Shown: in pieces, positions 45,415 to 55,603 of the stretch
How the letters are laid out: the number at the start of each line of letters is the position of its first letter
Numbering within the stretch: the stretch's first letter is position 1
Program-made: the position numbers and the translations under genes
DNA from: Klebsiella variicola
GTDB lineage: Bacteria; Pseudomonadota; Gammaproteobacteria; Enterobacterales; Enterobacteriaceae
DNA: 64,000 bases
NCBI RefSeq assembly: GCF_000828055.2
Contig: NZ_CP010523.2
Coordinates: forward strand, 186,001-250,000
Reading direction: 5' to 3'
The notes under the pieces: generated by a model
Database searches by the model: none
Told to the model about the DNA's origin: nothing
The model's input: only the letters and a program-made list of their open reading frames with translations

Positions 45415-47526
45415 ATGAAAAAATCTCTTTTTTGGTTGCTGGCGCTGGTGCTGTCTCCCGTCGCCGTGCTGGTGGTGATCACGCCGATGGACAGCCAAAA
45501 GCAGTATATTTTTGGTCTGCTAAGTATCGGTATTCTCTTTCTGATGGGCTTCAGCAAGCGCCGCAGCGTATCGGTCATTATGGTCGTCACGTCGCTGCTG
45601 ATGTCCACGCGTTATATGTATTTTCGCCTCACGCAGACCCTGCACTTCAACTCCTCCATTGAAGCTATTCTCGGGATGGGGCTCTTTTTGGCGGAGGTCT
45701 ATATCTGGGTGATGCTGCTGCTTAACTACCTGCAGACGGTCTGGCCACTGAAGCGCGGCATTGTTCCGCTGCCGGATGATATGAGCAAGTGGCCGACGGT
45801 CGATATCTATATTCCGAGCTATAACGAACCGCTGGAGGTGGTGCGCGATACCGTCCTCGCGGCACAATGCATTGATTATCCAAAAGATAAAATGAAGATC
45901 TATCTTCTGGATGATGGCAAACGCAGTGAGTTTGCCGTGTTCGCCGCCGACGTCGGCGTGGGCTATATCACCCGTAACGACAATAAGCACGCCAAAGCGG
46001 GGAACCTTAACCATGCGCTGACCCTGACCCACGGGGAGCTTATTTGCGTTTTCGACTGCGACCACGTCGCCACGCGCGTCTTCCTGCAGGCCACCGTCGG
46101 CGGTTTCCTGAAAGATCCGATGCTGGCTCTGGTGCAGACGCCGCACTACTTCTATTCCCCGGACCCGTTTGAACGTAACCTCTCCGTCGGGCGTAACATC
46201 CCGAACGAAGGGATGTTGTTCTATGGCCCGATTCAGCAGGGGAACGACAACTGGAACGCCACTTTTTTCTGCGGCTCCTGCGCAGTGATCCGCCGCGAGG
46301 CGCTGGCGCAGATCGGCGGTTTCGCCGTCGAAACGGTGACCGAAGATGCCCATACGGCGCTGAAGTTTCAGCGTCTGGGATGGAAGTCGGCCTTTCTCGA
46401 TATTCCGCTGGCGGCTGGTCTCGCCACCGAACGTCTGGTGGTGCACGTCATCCAGCGAACCCGCTGGGCGCGCGGGATGACGCAGATCTTTCGCGTCGAT
46501 AATCCCCTGTTTGGTCGCGGCCTGACCTTCCAGCAGCGCTTGTGCTACCTGAGCGCCATGCTCTACTACCAGTTCGCGCTCCCGAGGGTGGTGTTTGTCA
46601 CCGCCCCGCTGGCTTATCTGCTGTTTAACCTCAATATTATTTACTCTTCAGCGAGCCTGATTGTCTCCTATGCCCTGCCGCATCTGTTCCTCGCTATTTA
46701 CGTTGGTTCGCGAATGAACGGCCGCTATCGCTACAGCTTTTGGGGGGAGATCTACGATATTGTGCTGGCCTTCCACCTGGTGCTGCCGACTCTGGTGACG
46801 ATGATTTTCCCCAAACGCGGCAAATTCAACGTTACCGATAAGGGCGGGCTGCTTGACGTCGGTTACTTCGATTTCACCGTGGTGCGCCCGCATCTGGTGG
46901 TGGCCTGCCTGCTGGCCCTGGGGGTGGTCGTCGGCATCGTCCGGGCGATAGGCCATGACTACTTTGGCTCGGATCCCAACGTTATCGCCCTCAACGTCGG
47001 GTGGGGGATCTACAGCCTGATCTTCCTGCTGGCGGCGATTGCCGTAGCGCGCGAAACGCGGCAGGTGCGAAAAACCATTCGTATCGATGTCGACATTCCG
47101 GTGGTGATCCATTACGCCAGCGGTATCGTTTCCCGCAGCCATACCGCGGACCTGTCGATGGGCGGCTGCCGCGTGGCCGCGCCGGATATGCGCCATCTGG
47201 AGGATGATATCGAAGAGATTGAGCTGATCCTGCAGTCCGGGGCTATCTCCATTCCGGCTCAGCTGGTCACCTCAGACGAGCGTTTCCTGCGCCTCAAGTT
47301 TGATGAAGATATTCCTCTCTCGCGCCGCCGTGAACTGGTGCGGGTGGTGCTGGCCCGCGCGGATGCCTGGATTAATCCGCCACGCCCGCAGGATAACCCG
47401 TTCCGCTCCTTCTTCACCATTTTGCGCTGCGTGTTCGAACTGTTCTGGTTGACGTGGAAAACCCGTCGCAGCCAGCGCAGCCGGACGGCTGTGGCGAAAA
47501 CGGCGCAGGAGGATGGGACGTTATGA
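45415..47526 (+). CDS. bcsA: BcsA cellulose synthase catalytic subunit, first cluster
   Basis: A 703-residue processive family 2 glycosyltransferase that polymerises UDP-glucose into beta-1,4-glucan and translocates it across the inner membrane. Four N-terminal helices precede the catalytic domain: DDG (166-168), DCD (214-216), TED (309-311) and QRTRW (347-351) are intact. Further helices lead to a C-terminal PilZ domain with RKTIR (552-556) and DLSMGG (579-584), so c-di-GMP activation is expected. It lacks the ~150-residue N-terminal extension of the E. coli-type BcsA at 60127. The stop overlaps bcsB by four bases. Confidence 0.96.
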   Translation: MKKSLFWLLALVLSPVAVLVVITPMDSQKQYIFGLLSIGILFLMGFSKRRSVSVIMVVTSLLMSTRYMYFRLTQTLHFNSSIEAILGMGLFLAEVYIWVMLLLNYLQTVWPLKRGIVPLPDDMSKWPTVDIYIPSYNEPLEVVRDTVLAAQCIDYPKDKMKIYLLDDGKRSEFAVFAADVGVGYITRNDNKHAKAGNLNHALTLTHGELICVFDCDHVATRVFLQATVGGFLKDPMLALVQTPHYFYSPDPFERNLSVGRNIPNEGMLFYGPIQQGNDNWNATFFCGSCAVIRREALAQIGGFAVETVTEDAHTALKFQRLGWKSAFLDIPLAAGLATERLVVHVIQRTRWARGMTQIFRVDNPLFGRGLTFQQRLCYLSAMLYYQFALPRVVFVTAPLAYLLFNLNIIYSSASLIVSYALPHLFLAIYVGSRMNGRYRYSFWGEIYDIVLAFHLVLPTLVTMIFPKRGKFNVTDKGGLLDVGYFDFTVVRPHLVVACLLALGVVVGIVRAIGHDYFGSDPNVIALNVGWGIYSLIFLLAAIAVARETRQVRKTIRIDVDIPVVIHYASGIVSRSHTADLSMGGCRVAAPDMRHLEDDIEEIELILQSGAISIPAQLVTSDERFLRLKFDEDIPLSRRRELVRVVLARADAWINPPRPQDNPFRSFFTILRCVFELFWLTWKTRRSQRSRTAVAKTAQEDGTL

Positions 47527-49955
47527 AGCGATTAACGACGCTGGCGCTGCTGGCAGGGATGTTCTCTGCGCCTGCGCTGCACAGTGAAGAGCCGGCTGCC
47601 GGCGCTTCAGCCCCGCTGAGTTTTCCGCAGCTCAACGGCGCGGCGGACAATGAGCCCGGTGACGAACCTCCGGCGGCCGCTCCGGAAGAGGCCACGCCAG
47701 CGGTAGCGCCCGCCCCCGCAGGCGATGCGGCGTTGACAACGCCTGTGCCTGAGATGCCCGCAGTAACCCCGCCGGTGAGCGACACGGTTGCGCCCGATGT
47801 CATCCCCGTTGCCCCGGTTTGGGGAGGCGATCTGAATCTGGCGCAAATGGGGATGCCGGACGGCATTATCCTCAGCGGCGGCCAGCGGCAGGGGGGCGTT
47901 AGCTTTACGCTGCCTTCCGACCAGGTGGTGATCCATTCCCAGCTCAGCCTTGCCGTCCGCGTATCGCCGGAAATGGCGAGCCGCAACGCCACCCTGCAGC
48001 TGATGCTCAACGGTCAGCCCCTCGGCACTCTGCCGCTGGGTGCCGATGGCGAGGATGTCTCCCATTATCAGTTGGATATTCCGCCTGCGCTGATGGTCTC
48101 CAGCAATAACCTGAGCGTGAAGATCAACGATGGCGATACCCTGCAGTGCCAGCGTGACATTCATGATTCATCGCGGGTGACGGTGCTGCCCACGTCGCAT
48201 TTCAGCTGGGAAAGCCAGCAACTGAACATCAGCGACGACCTGAGCCACTTCCCGCGTCCCTTCTTTGACAGCATGCAGATGACCCCGGCGGACATCGCGG
48301 TCGCCTATGGGGCGAAGCCCTCAGCTGACGTCTTCAGCGCCGCGGCGCTGGTCTCTTCATGGCTGGGTATCCAGGCGGACTATCGTGGCATCGCCTTCAG
48401 CGCCCTGCGCGATCGCCTGCCGGAACGCCATGGTATTGTGATTGGCCATCCGGGCGAGCAGGTGGGCGGCATGACGCTGCCGGAAACCGATAAACCGCTG
48501 CTGCGCATCATCGCCAACCCCGCCAATCCGGCCTACAAACTGCTGCTGATTGTCGGTAAAAACGATATGGCGCTGCGCATGGCCGCCTGGCGGTTGACCC
48601 GCGGCAACTTCGCCCCGCAAACCGCGACGCTGGATGTCGAATCGCAGACCATCCCGGTTGGTAAAGCGTACGATGCGCCGCGCTGGATCCCCACCGATCG
48701 TCCGGTCAGGCTCAGCGAACTGTTGCGTAAGGATCAAAGCCCGACCGTCAGCGGCGTCTGGCATGAGCCTTTACGTATCGCCTTTCGCGCCGCGCCCGAC
48801 CTCTATCTCTGGGATGGCGAGACGATCCCGCTACAGGTTGGCTACCGCTTCCCATCGGAAAGCTGGATTAATGAGGACAAGTCCCTGCTGAGCGTCACGC
48901 TCAACGGTACCTTCCTCAATAACCTGGCGATGAACAAGCAGGGGCCGCTGGAGAAAGTCTGGCGCCACCTCGGGGGCGATGCGCGCCAGGAGCGCTTTAC
49001 CATCCCGCTGGCGCCCTATCTGATCTACGGCGATAACCAGCTGTCGATGTACTTCAATGTGGTGCCGAAGGATGATGTTCCGTGCTCGGTACTGCTGAAT
49101 AACAATATCAAGAGCCGGATCACTGACGATTCCTGGATTGATTTGAGCAAAACGCGACACTTCTCGCTGCTGCCAAACCTCTCCTATTTCGTTGGCGCCT
49201 CATTCCCTTTCTCGCGACTGGCGGACTATTCGCAAACGACGCTTATGCTGCCGGCGGACCCGTCTGAGACCCAGGTGGCCACCCTGCTGAATCTGGCGGC
49301 GCGCTCCGGAAATGCGACCGGCACTGCGCTGGCGAATAACCGCGTCGTGCTCGGGATGCCGACCGGTGGCGCGGATCTGCAGTCGCTGCGCGAACGTGAC
49401 GTGCTGGCAGTCACCGCTCTCGATCAGCAGGCCTTTAACCAGAGCCTGCTGGCTGATTCACCGTATCGTCCGGTGGATAACACACTGAGCGTCCGTGAGC
49501 CTGACCTGTGGCAAAAAGTGCAGCGTCGGCTCACCGGCGACTGGACCTCGGCCAGCCTCGATGCCGATCGCTACTTCTCGTCCAGCAGCGCCTGGCGCGG
49601 GTTCATCAGCTATCGTTCGCCGTGGAACGCGACTCGCCTGGTGGTGGTGGCGATGGCCAGCAATGATGACCAGCTGGCGCGATTGAAGACCGATCTGGAC
49701 TCGCCGCGTATCAACGCCGGGATCCGTGGCGATACCGCGGTGATCACCAGTGATAACGGGGTGCGCAGCTTCCAGGTCAGCACGCCGTTCCCCAGTGGTC
49801 AGATGCCGTGGTACATGATGGCTGTCTGGTATGCCAGCCAGCATTCCGGTTTCCTGGCGGTGCTGGGGCTGATTGCCACCTCGATAATGGGACTGGCGCT
49901 GACCGCGATGTTTAAACGTCATGCCCGTAAGCGTCTGGGTTCGGGGGATAACTAA
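47523..49955 (+). CDS. bcsB: BcsB periplasmic cellulose synthase subunit, first cluster
   Basis: An 810-residue periplasmic, membrane-anchored partner of BcsA that guides the glucan. A signal peptide (about residues 1-20) is followed by a Pro/Ala-rich stretch to about residue 100, then carbohydrate-binding and flavodoxin-like domains. A C-terminal membrane anchor (SGFLAVLGLIATSIMGLAL) ends the protein. The ATG at 47523 overlaps the bcsA stop (ATGA) and has AGGAGG nine bases upstream. It is diverged from the second bcsB at 62756 and closer in layout to Komagataeibacter-type BcsB. Confidence 0.94.
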   Translation: MKRLTTLALLAGMFSAPALHSEEPAAGASAPLSFPQLNGAADNEPGDEPPAAAPEEATPAVAPAPAGDAALTTPVPEMPAVTPPVSDTVAPDVIPVAPVWGGDLNLAQMGMPDGIILSGGQRQGGVSFTLPSDQVVIHSQLSLAVRVSPEMASRNATLQLMLNGQPLGTLPLGADGEDVSHYQLDIPPALMVSSNNLSVKINDGDTLQCQRDIHDSSRVTVLPTSHFSWESQQLNISDDLSHFPRPFFDSMQMTPADIAVAYGAKPSADVFSAAALVSSWLGIQADYRGIAFSALRDRLPERHGIVIGHPGEQVGGMTLPETDKPLLRIIANPANPAYKLLLIVGKNDMALRMAAWRLTRGNFAPQTATLDVESQTIPVGKAYDAPRWIPTDRPVRLSELLRKDQSPTVSGVWHEPLRIAFRAAPDLYLWDGETIPLQVGYRFPSESWINEDKSLLSVTLNGTFLNNLAMNKQGPLEKVWRHLGGDARQERFTIPLAPYLIYGDNQLSMYFNVVPKDDVPCSVLLNNNIKSRITDDSWIDLSKTRHFSLLPNLSYFVGASFPFSRLADYSQTTLMLPADPSETQVATLLNLAARSGNATGTALANNRVVLGMPTGGADLQSLRERDVLAVTALDQQAFNQSLLADSPYRPVDNTLSVREPDLWQKVQRRLTGDWTSASLDADRYFSSSSAWRGFISYRSPWNATRLVVVAMASNDDQLARLKTDLDSPRINAGIRGDTAVITSDNGVRSFQVSTPFPSGQMPWYMMAVWYASQHSGFLAVLGLIATSIMGLALTAMFKRHARKRLGSGDN

Positions 49956-52900
49956 TGAAAAGAAAGATAACAATAACGATGAAAACCTCCCGCCGGCTCA
50001 CGACGTTCTGCCTCACCGGCGCGTTGACTCTCGGTGCTTCTGGCGGCGCGCTGGCGGCAGGTAACGACGCGGCGCTGCAGGCGCTGTTCGCCCAGGCCAA
50101 CTACTGGCATGAGAAATCCCATGACGAACTGGCGATGGAGTCGCTGCAGAAGGTGCTTTCGGTCGATGCCAATAACACCCAGGCGCTGTATCTGATGGCG
50201 CTCTGGTCGCAGCAGGGTGGCGATATGCAGGCGGCGGCGCAGTGGCGCGCCCGGCTGGCGAAAGCGGCGCCGGACAGCCCGGGGCTGCAGGATTTAGACA
50301 ACGCTAAAAAGATGTCGCAGGTGCCGCAGGGGCAGCTCAGCCTGGCCCGCCAGCAGGCGCGCGGCGGCAATATTCCCGGGGCGCTGGCGACCTGGCGCAG
50401 CATGTTTAATGGCAATACGCCGCCTGCCGGGCTGGCGGCGGAATATTACCTGACCATGGCCAGCGACAAATCGCTTTATCCGCAGGCCATCAGCGAACTG
50501 CGCCAGTACGTGGCCCAGCATCCGCAGGAGAACGCCCCGCGGGTGGCGCTGGGCAAAGCCTTAACCTGGCGGGAAGAGACCCGCCGGGAAGGGATCGCTC
50601 TGCTTGAGCCGATGGCCAGCGGCAATAAAGAGGCGGACAGCGGCTTGCGTCAGGCGCTGCTCTGGCTGGGCCCGCAGGCCGGGGATGAGCAGTATTACGA
50701 TACCTGGATGCAGCGGCATCCGCAGGATAGTGAAGTCCAGAATTACTTTCGCGAACGGCGCAGCGGTCAGGCGCGCGGCCAGGGCTATGCCAATCTCAAC
50801 AGCGGCAATACCGCCGCCGCGAAGCAGCAATTTGAAGAGGTGCTGCAGACCAACCCGCAGGATGCCGATGCGCTGGCGGGCATGGGTTATATCGCGCAGC
50901 GCAGCGGCGACTACCAGGCCGCGTCACAGTATTTGAGCCGGGCGGCGGATCTCGGCGGCGACGCCTCGGCGACCCGTCGTCAGCAGGCGGCCGATGCGCT
51001 GTTCTACGGCCAGCTGGCGCAGGCTCAGCAGGCTTATAAGCAGGGCAATATTAGCCAGGCGCTGGCGCTCTCCGCGCCGCTGGCGCAGCAGAGCGGGGCG
51101 CGGGGCGCCTCGGCGAAGCTGTTCCGCGCCGATGTGCTGCGGCATAACAAAGATTTGCCCCAGGCGGAGCAAACGCTACGCTCGCTGTTAAGCGACGATC
51201 CGCAGAACGCGGCGGGGCGGGAAAACCTCTATTACGTGCTGCGCGAGCAGAATAAATCCGCCGAGGCGCAGGCGATGCTGCAGACGCTCCCCCAGAGCCT
51301 GCAGCAAAAACTGCAGCCTCGGGTGGTGGCCGGTATGCCGGGCGATGCCGTGCGCCGTCAGGCCCAGGCGCAGGTCAGCAGCGGTAATCCAGGCGGCGCG
51401 ATTGCCACTCTGCGCGAAGGCGTCGCCCGCTATCCGGACGATCCCTGGCTGCGCCTCGATCTGGCCCGGCTGTTGCAAAAATCGGGTAACGGTAGCGAGG
51501 CCTCTTCGCTGATGTCGGCGGCCTATCGCCCGGGCGCCAGCAACAATGCGCTGTATGCCGCCGCCCTGTTTGCCAGCGAAAACGGCGCCTGGCAGCAGGC
51601 GCAGACGCTGCTGGCGCGCATTCCCGGCGGCAGCCAGACCAGCGACATGCGCGATTTACGCCAGCGGGTGAACTACAACCTGCAGCTGGCGACCGCCGAA
51701 AACTATCTGGCGCAGGGCAACCGCACTGCCGCCAGCAATACCCTGCGGGCGATGGCCTCCACGCCGCCGAAAGCCCCGGCGGACGCCGGCAAGCTGGCGC
51801 GGCTGCTGGCCGAGAGCGGCGATCTGACTACCGCGGTCTCGCTGGTGCGCAACAATATCAGCAGCGGGGTGTCCGGCAACGCCGGTGATTACGCCGATCA
51901 GATTGCGGTGCTGAACCAGGCCGGGCTGACCGGCGAGGCGCAGAACCTGCTCAGCAATCCGCAGCTGCAGGCCAGCAGTACGCCGACGCAGCTGGCGAGC
52001 ATTCGCAATGGCTATGTGATCAACGAAGCCGATCGCCTGCGTGAGCAGGGCAACTACGCCGCGGCGTATGACAAGCTGATCCGCGCCATGCAAAGCGACC
52101 CGCAGAATACCGATCTGATGTTCGCGATGGCGCGGTTGTACCAGAGCGGCAAAATGAATAAAGAGGCCGGGGTGGTTTATGACTACCTGATGACGCGCGA
52201 TACGCCGAACCAGGATGCGCGCGCCGGGGCCATCGACGTGGCGCTGTCGGCGGGGAATAACGATCGCGCCGAACAGCTGGCCGGCGGCTTGCGCCAGGAT
52301 AACTCCCCGGATCGCTTACTGCTGCTGGCGAGAGTCGCAGAGGCGCAGGGCCATCATCAGCAGGCGATGACCTACCTGCGTAGCGCCCGCGGCAAACTGC
52401 TGGGTATGCAAAGCACCAACAGCAGCGAAACGCCAACCGTCGGCGGGGTGCTGGCGGCGGATAACCCCTTCATCGGCGTGTCGCAAACGTCGGCGCCGAC
52501 GCGAACGGCCTCCGCCTACGGGCAGTATATGCCGTGGCAGGTCGCCCAGTCGGCCGCCGCGCCCGGTTCCACGCTGCCGGGGATCCAGCGCCCCGATCTG
52601 CCAGTGGACACCGCCGAGACGCGGATGCTGCGCCAGGTGGACACCATGATGGAGTCGCTGCAGGAGAAAACCGGCAGCTGGCTGCAGGGCGGTATGGACG
52701 TGCGCGGGCGCGACGGCGAATCGGGTACCAGCAAGCTGACGGAGCTCCGGACGCCGCTGACCTGGTCTTCTTCGCCATTTGGCGATTCGCGCTTTGACTT
52801 TACCGTCACCCCGGTGTCGTTGAACGCCGGAACCGCCAGCGGCGACGCCTGGCGTCGCTACGGCGCCAACCCGCTGGCTAACGCGGTCTCCAATATGGTG

Positions 52901-54007
52901 AGTACCGCCACCAGCGAGCAGGCGGCGATCGCCTCGATGACCGAGGCGGAGCGGACGGCCTATTTTGCCAGCAATCCGGGGGCCGAAGCCTTAAGCGGCC
53001 TGGGCACCCTGAATGCGGCAGATTTCAATCCGACCACCAGCAGCGGGATGGAAAATCTGGCGAAGCTCGGGAGCTATGATTCGGGACAGGTCGCCAGCTA
53101 TCTGGCCTCTTCCAGCCGTAAGCCGAACGTTGACCAGACCAGCGGCTCAACCGATTCGCAGAAGGCTAACGGCGTCGAGCTGGCGCTGGCGTTAAGCGGT
53201 GACGATTATCGCGTCGATATTGGCAGCACGCCGCTGGGCCAGGATCTCAATACCGTTGTCGGCGGGGTGAAATGGTCGCCTAAGCTGAGCAACTACCTGT
53301 CGCTGATCCTGACCGGCGAACGCCGCTCACTGACCGACAGCCTGCTTTCTTACGTTGGTCTGAAAGACGCCTATTCCGGTAAAACCTGGGGGCAGGTGAC
53401 GAAAAACGGCGGCACCCTGCAGCTGAGCTATGACGACGGCGACGCGGGCTTCTATGTCGGCGGTGGCGGATACAGCTATCTGGGGCAGAACGTCGCCAGC
53501 AACACCAGCATTAACGCCAATGCCGGGGTCTATCTGCGGCCCTATCATGACGAATACCGCCAGTTACAGACCGGGTTGAGCATGAGCTATATGGATTATT
53601 CCAAGAACCTCAGCTACTTCACCTATGGCCAGGGGGGCTACTTTAGCCCGCAAAACTATGTCAGCGTGTCGCTGCCGGTCAGTCTGACGGAGAAATATGA
53701 TAACTGGACCATGAAGCTTGGCGGCTCGGTGGGCTACCAGTCTTACAGTCAGGATAAGAGCGCCTATTTCCCGACCAATTCGGAGTGGCAGCAGACCCTG
53801 GAGACGGCGGTGAGCAATGGGTTTGCCAAGGAAGCCTACTATTCCGCGACCTCGAAGAGCGGCATCGGCTATACCCTGCGCGCCGGGGCGGACTACAAGG
53901 TTAACAAACAGATGACGCTGGGGGGCCAGATTGGCTATGACACCTTCGGGGATTATAACGAAAGCACCGCCGGGCTCTATATCCGCTATATGTTGGGAGA
54001 TCATTGA
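49955..54007 (+). CDS. bcsC: BcsC cellulose export protein, first cluster
   Basis: A 1350-residue exporter with a signal peptide (about residues 10-35, cleaved near ALA-AGN). A very long TPR array (about residues 36-830) spans the periplasm, and a C-terminal outer-membrane beta-barrel (about 1000-1350) ends YIRYMLGDH. It should carry cellulose from BcsAB to the surface. It is longer than E. coli BcsC (about 1157) and near the size of Komagataeibacter AcsC. The start overlaps the bcsB stop by one base (TAATG); a second ATG at 49979 is possible. Confidence 0.94.
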   Translation: MKRKITITMKTSRRLTTFCLTGALTLGASGGALAAGNDAALQALFAQANYWHEKSHDELAMESLQKVLSVDANNTQALYLMALWSQQGGDMQAAAQWRARLAKAAPDSPGLQDLDNAKKMSQVPQGQLSLARQQARGGNIPGALATWRSMFNGNTPPAGLAAEYYLTMASDKSLYPQAISELRQYVAQHPQENAPRVALGKALTWREETRREGIALLEPMASGNKEADSGLRQALLWLGPQAGDEQYYDTWMQRHPQDSEVQNYFRERRSGQARGQGYANLNSGNTAAAKQQFEEVLQTNPQDADALAGMGYIAQRSGDYQAASQYLSRAADLGGDASATRRQQAADALFYGQLAQAQQAYKQGNISQALALSAPLAQQSGARGASAKLFRADVLRHNKDLPQAEQTLRSLLSDDPQNAAGRENLYYVLREQNKSAEAQAMLQTLPQSLQQKLQPRVVAGMPGDAVRRQAQAQVSSGNPGGAIATLREGVARYPDDPWLRLDLARLLQKSGNGSEASSLMSAAYRPGASNNALYAAALFASENGAWQQAQTLLARIPGGSQTSDMRDLRQRVNYNLQLATAENYLAQGNRTAASNTLRAMASTPPKAPADAGKLARLLAESGDLTTAVSLVRNNISSGVSGNAGDYADQIAVLNQAGLTGEAQNLLSNPQLQASSTPTQLASIRNGYVINEADRLREQGNYAAAYDKLIRAMQSDPQNTDLMFAMARLYQSGKMNKEAGVVYDYLMTRDTPNQDARAGAIDVALSAGNNDRAEQLAGGLRQDNSPDRLLLLARVAEAQGHHQQAMTYLRSARGKLLGMQSTNSSETPTVGGVLAADNPFIGVSQTSAPTRTASAYGQYMPWQVAQSAAAPGSTLPGIQRPDLPVDTAETRMLRQVDTMMESLQEKTGSWLQGGMDVRGRDGESGTSKLTELRTPLTWSSSPFGDSRFDFTVTPVSLNAGTASGDAWRRYGANPLANAVSNMVSTATSEQAAIASMTEAERTAYFASNPGAEALSGLGTLNAADFNPTTSSGMENLAKLGSYDSGQVASYLASSSRKPNVDQTSGSTDSQKANGVELALALSGDDYRVDIGSTPLGQDLNTVVGGVKWSPKLSNYLSLILTGERRSLTDSLLSYVGLKDAYSGKTWGQVTKNGGTLQLSYDDGDAGFYVGGGGYSYLGQNVASNTSINANAGVYLRPYHDEYRQLQTGLSMSYMDYSKNLSYFTYGQGGYFSPQNYVSVSLPVSLTEKYDNWTMKLGGSVGYQSYSQDKSAYFPTNSEWQQTLETAVSNGFAKEAYYSATSKSGIGYTLRAGADYKVNKQMTLGGQIGYDTFGDYNESTAGLYIRYMLGDH

Positions 54008-54483
54008 TGATGACGGAGAACAATAACCCGGTGGTCACGACCTGGTTCCAGCAGCAGCAGACGCCTGCCGGATGGTTCGATCTGTTGGTTATTATGGTCG
54101 AAGGTATGTTAAATAATGCCGGCGAGCTGGAAAGCCAGCCCTTCCTGCGTCAGATGGGCGCCTCGCTGGCGGAGACCCATCCGCTGCCGGCGTCGGAGAC
54201 GGTGGGAGAGCTGGAGGCGAATATCAACCGGCTGCTGACCCATTTCCACTGGGGCGTGGTGACGATTGATGTCGGTGAGGATGGCCTGCGCCTGCGCCAT
54301 CAGGCGTTGCCGGTCAGCCGGGACGACGCGGGACGCGTGCGCTGGTGCAACGCGTTCTGTGCCATACTGGAGGGGTTATATTCTCGCTGGCTGCAGAGTC
54401 AGGGAGGCAGTGCTCATGTCGTTTTACAACGTGAGCGGGTGTTCTCTGTCTCTGACGTTCAGTTTCTTTACTACCATCCATAA
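54007..54483 (+). CDS. bcsD: BcsD, cellulose synthase subunit D
   Basis: A 158-residue protein resembling AcsD/BcsD of Komagataeibacter: a helical N-terminal half, HFHWGVVTIDV (compare INWGYVKLDL) and ILEGLYSRWLQSQ (compare VLEGLYGRWITSQ). In Komagataeibacter it forms a periplasmic octameric cylinder that organises glucan chains into crystalline ribbons. Its presence separates this cluster from the E. coli type. The ATG at 54007 overlaps the bcsC stop by one base, with GGGAG upstream. The stop overlaps bcsZ by one base. Confidence 0.88.
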   Translation: MMTENNNPVVTTWFQQQQTPAGWFDLLVIMVEGMLNNAGELESQPFLRQMGASLAETHPLPASETVGELEANINRLLTHFHWGVVTIDVGEDGLRLRHQALPVSRDDAGRVRWCNAFCAILEGLYSRWLQSQGGSAHVVLQRERVFSVSDVQFLYYHP

Positions 54484-55496
54484 TGAGTGAATGTATGCCC
54501 CTGCGTGCTTTAGTGGCGGTGATAGTGACAACGGCAGTGATGCTGGTGCCCCGGGCGTGGGCGGATACGGCCTGGGAGCGCTATAAGGCCCGTTTTATGA
54601 TGCCGGACGGCCGTATCATTGATACCGCCAATGGCAATGTGTCGCATACGGAAGGTCAGGGCTTTGCCATGCTCCTGGCGGTGGCGAATAACGATCGCCC
54701 GGCGTTCGACAAGCTGTGGCAGTGGACGGACAGCACCCTGCGCGATAAGTCTAACGGGCTGTTTTACTGGCGTTATAACCCGGTGGCACCGGACCCTATC
54801 GCCGATAAAAACAACGCCTCTGATGGCGATACGCTGATCGCCTGGGCGCTGTTGCGTGCGCAAAAGCAGTGGCAGGACAAGCGCTACGCGATTGCCTCGG
54901 ATGCCATCACCGCCTCCCTGCTGAAATATACGGTGGTGACCTTCGCCGGTCGTCAGGTGATGCTCCCGGGCGTGAAAGGGTTCAATCTCAACGACCATCT
55001 GAACCTTAATCCCTCCTATTTCATCTTTCCGGCCTGGCGCGCCTTCGCGGAGCGGACGCATCTGACCGCCTGGCGGACATTGCAGACCGACGGACAGGCG
55101 CTGCTGGGGCAGATGGGGTGGGGGAAATTACACCTGCCCAGCGACTGGGTGGCGCTGCGGGCGGATGGCAAGATGCTGCCAGCCAAAGAGTGGCCGCCGC
55201 GGATGAGTTTCGATGCGATTCGTATCCCGCTGTATCTCTCGTGGGCCGATCCGCAAAGCGCTTTGCTCGCGCCGTGGAAGGCCTGGATGCAGAGTTACCC
55301 GCGTCTGCAAACCCCGGCGTGGATCAACGTCAGCACCAACGAGGTGGCCCCCTGGTATATGGCCGGCGGTCTGCTGGCGGTGCGCGATCTGACGCTGGGT
55401 GAACCGCAGGAGGCGCCGCAGATTGACGACAAGGATGATTATTACTCTGCCAGCCTCAAGCAGTTGGTCTGGCTGGCGAAACAGGATCAGCGTTAG
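54483..55496 (+). CDS. bcsZ: BcsZ, family 8 endoglucanase
   Basis: A 337-residue periplasmic endo-beta-1,4-glucanase (EC 3.2.1.4) needed for normal cellulose export. The signal peptide is about residues 5-27 (ALVAVIVTTAVMLVPRAWA). The GH8 proton donor is Glu57 in SHTEGQGFAMLLA and the catalytic Asp is Asp244 in MSFDAIRIPLYLSW. It shows the standard (alpha/alpha)6 toroid pattern. Last gene of the bcsOQABCDZ cluster. An alternative start is the ATG at 54495. Confidence 0.93.
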   Translation: MSECMPLRALVAVIVTTAVMLVPRAWADTAWERYKARFMMPDGRIIDTANGNVSHTEGQGFAMLLAVANNDRPAFDKLWQWTDSTLRDKSNGLFYWRYNPVAPDPIADKNNASDGDTLIAWALLRAQKQWQDKRYAIASDAITASLLKYTVVTFAGRQVMLPGVKGFNLNDHLNLNPSYFIFPAWRAFAERTHLTAWRTLQTDGQALLGQMGWGKLHLPSDWVALRADGKMLPAKEWPPRMSFDAIRIPLYLSWADPQSALLAPWKAWMQSYPRLQTPAWINVSTNEVAPWYMAGGLLAVRDLTLGEPQEAPQIDDKDDYYSASLKQLVWLAKQDQR

Positions 55497-55516
55497 AGAC
55501 GGTGATTGATTTGCCG

Positions 55517-55550
55517 CCTTCCCCGCCCGTAGGCATGCGGGTGGGGAAGG
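55517..55550. terminator. strong hairpin between bcsZ and bcsG
   Basis: CCTTCCCC with GGGGAAGG, extended inward by CCCG/CGGG, forms a stem of about 13 pairs 21 bases after the bcsZ stop. T runs are absent on both sides, so intrinsic termination is uncertain. Confidence 0.5.
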
Positions 55551-55574
55551 GAGAATGGGAACGTCTCACGATGT

Positions 55575-55598
55575 AAGGCCGCCAGTTTGGGCGGCCTT
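55575..55598. terminator. second hairpin between bcsZ and bcsG
   Basis: AAGGCCGCC (55575-55583) pairs with GGCGGCCTT (55590-55598). It lies six bases beyond the bcsG stop and could act on both converging transcripts, though T runs are short. Confidence 0.55.
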
Positions 55599-55603
55599 GT
55601 CGC

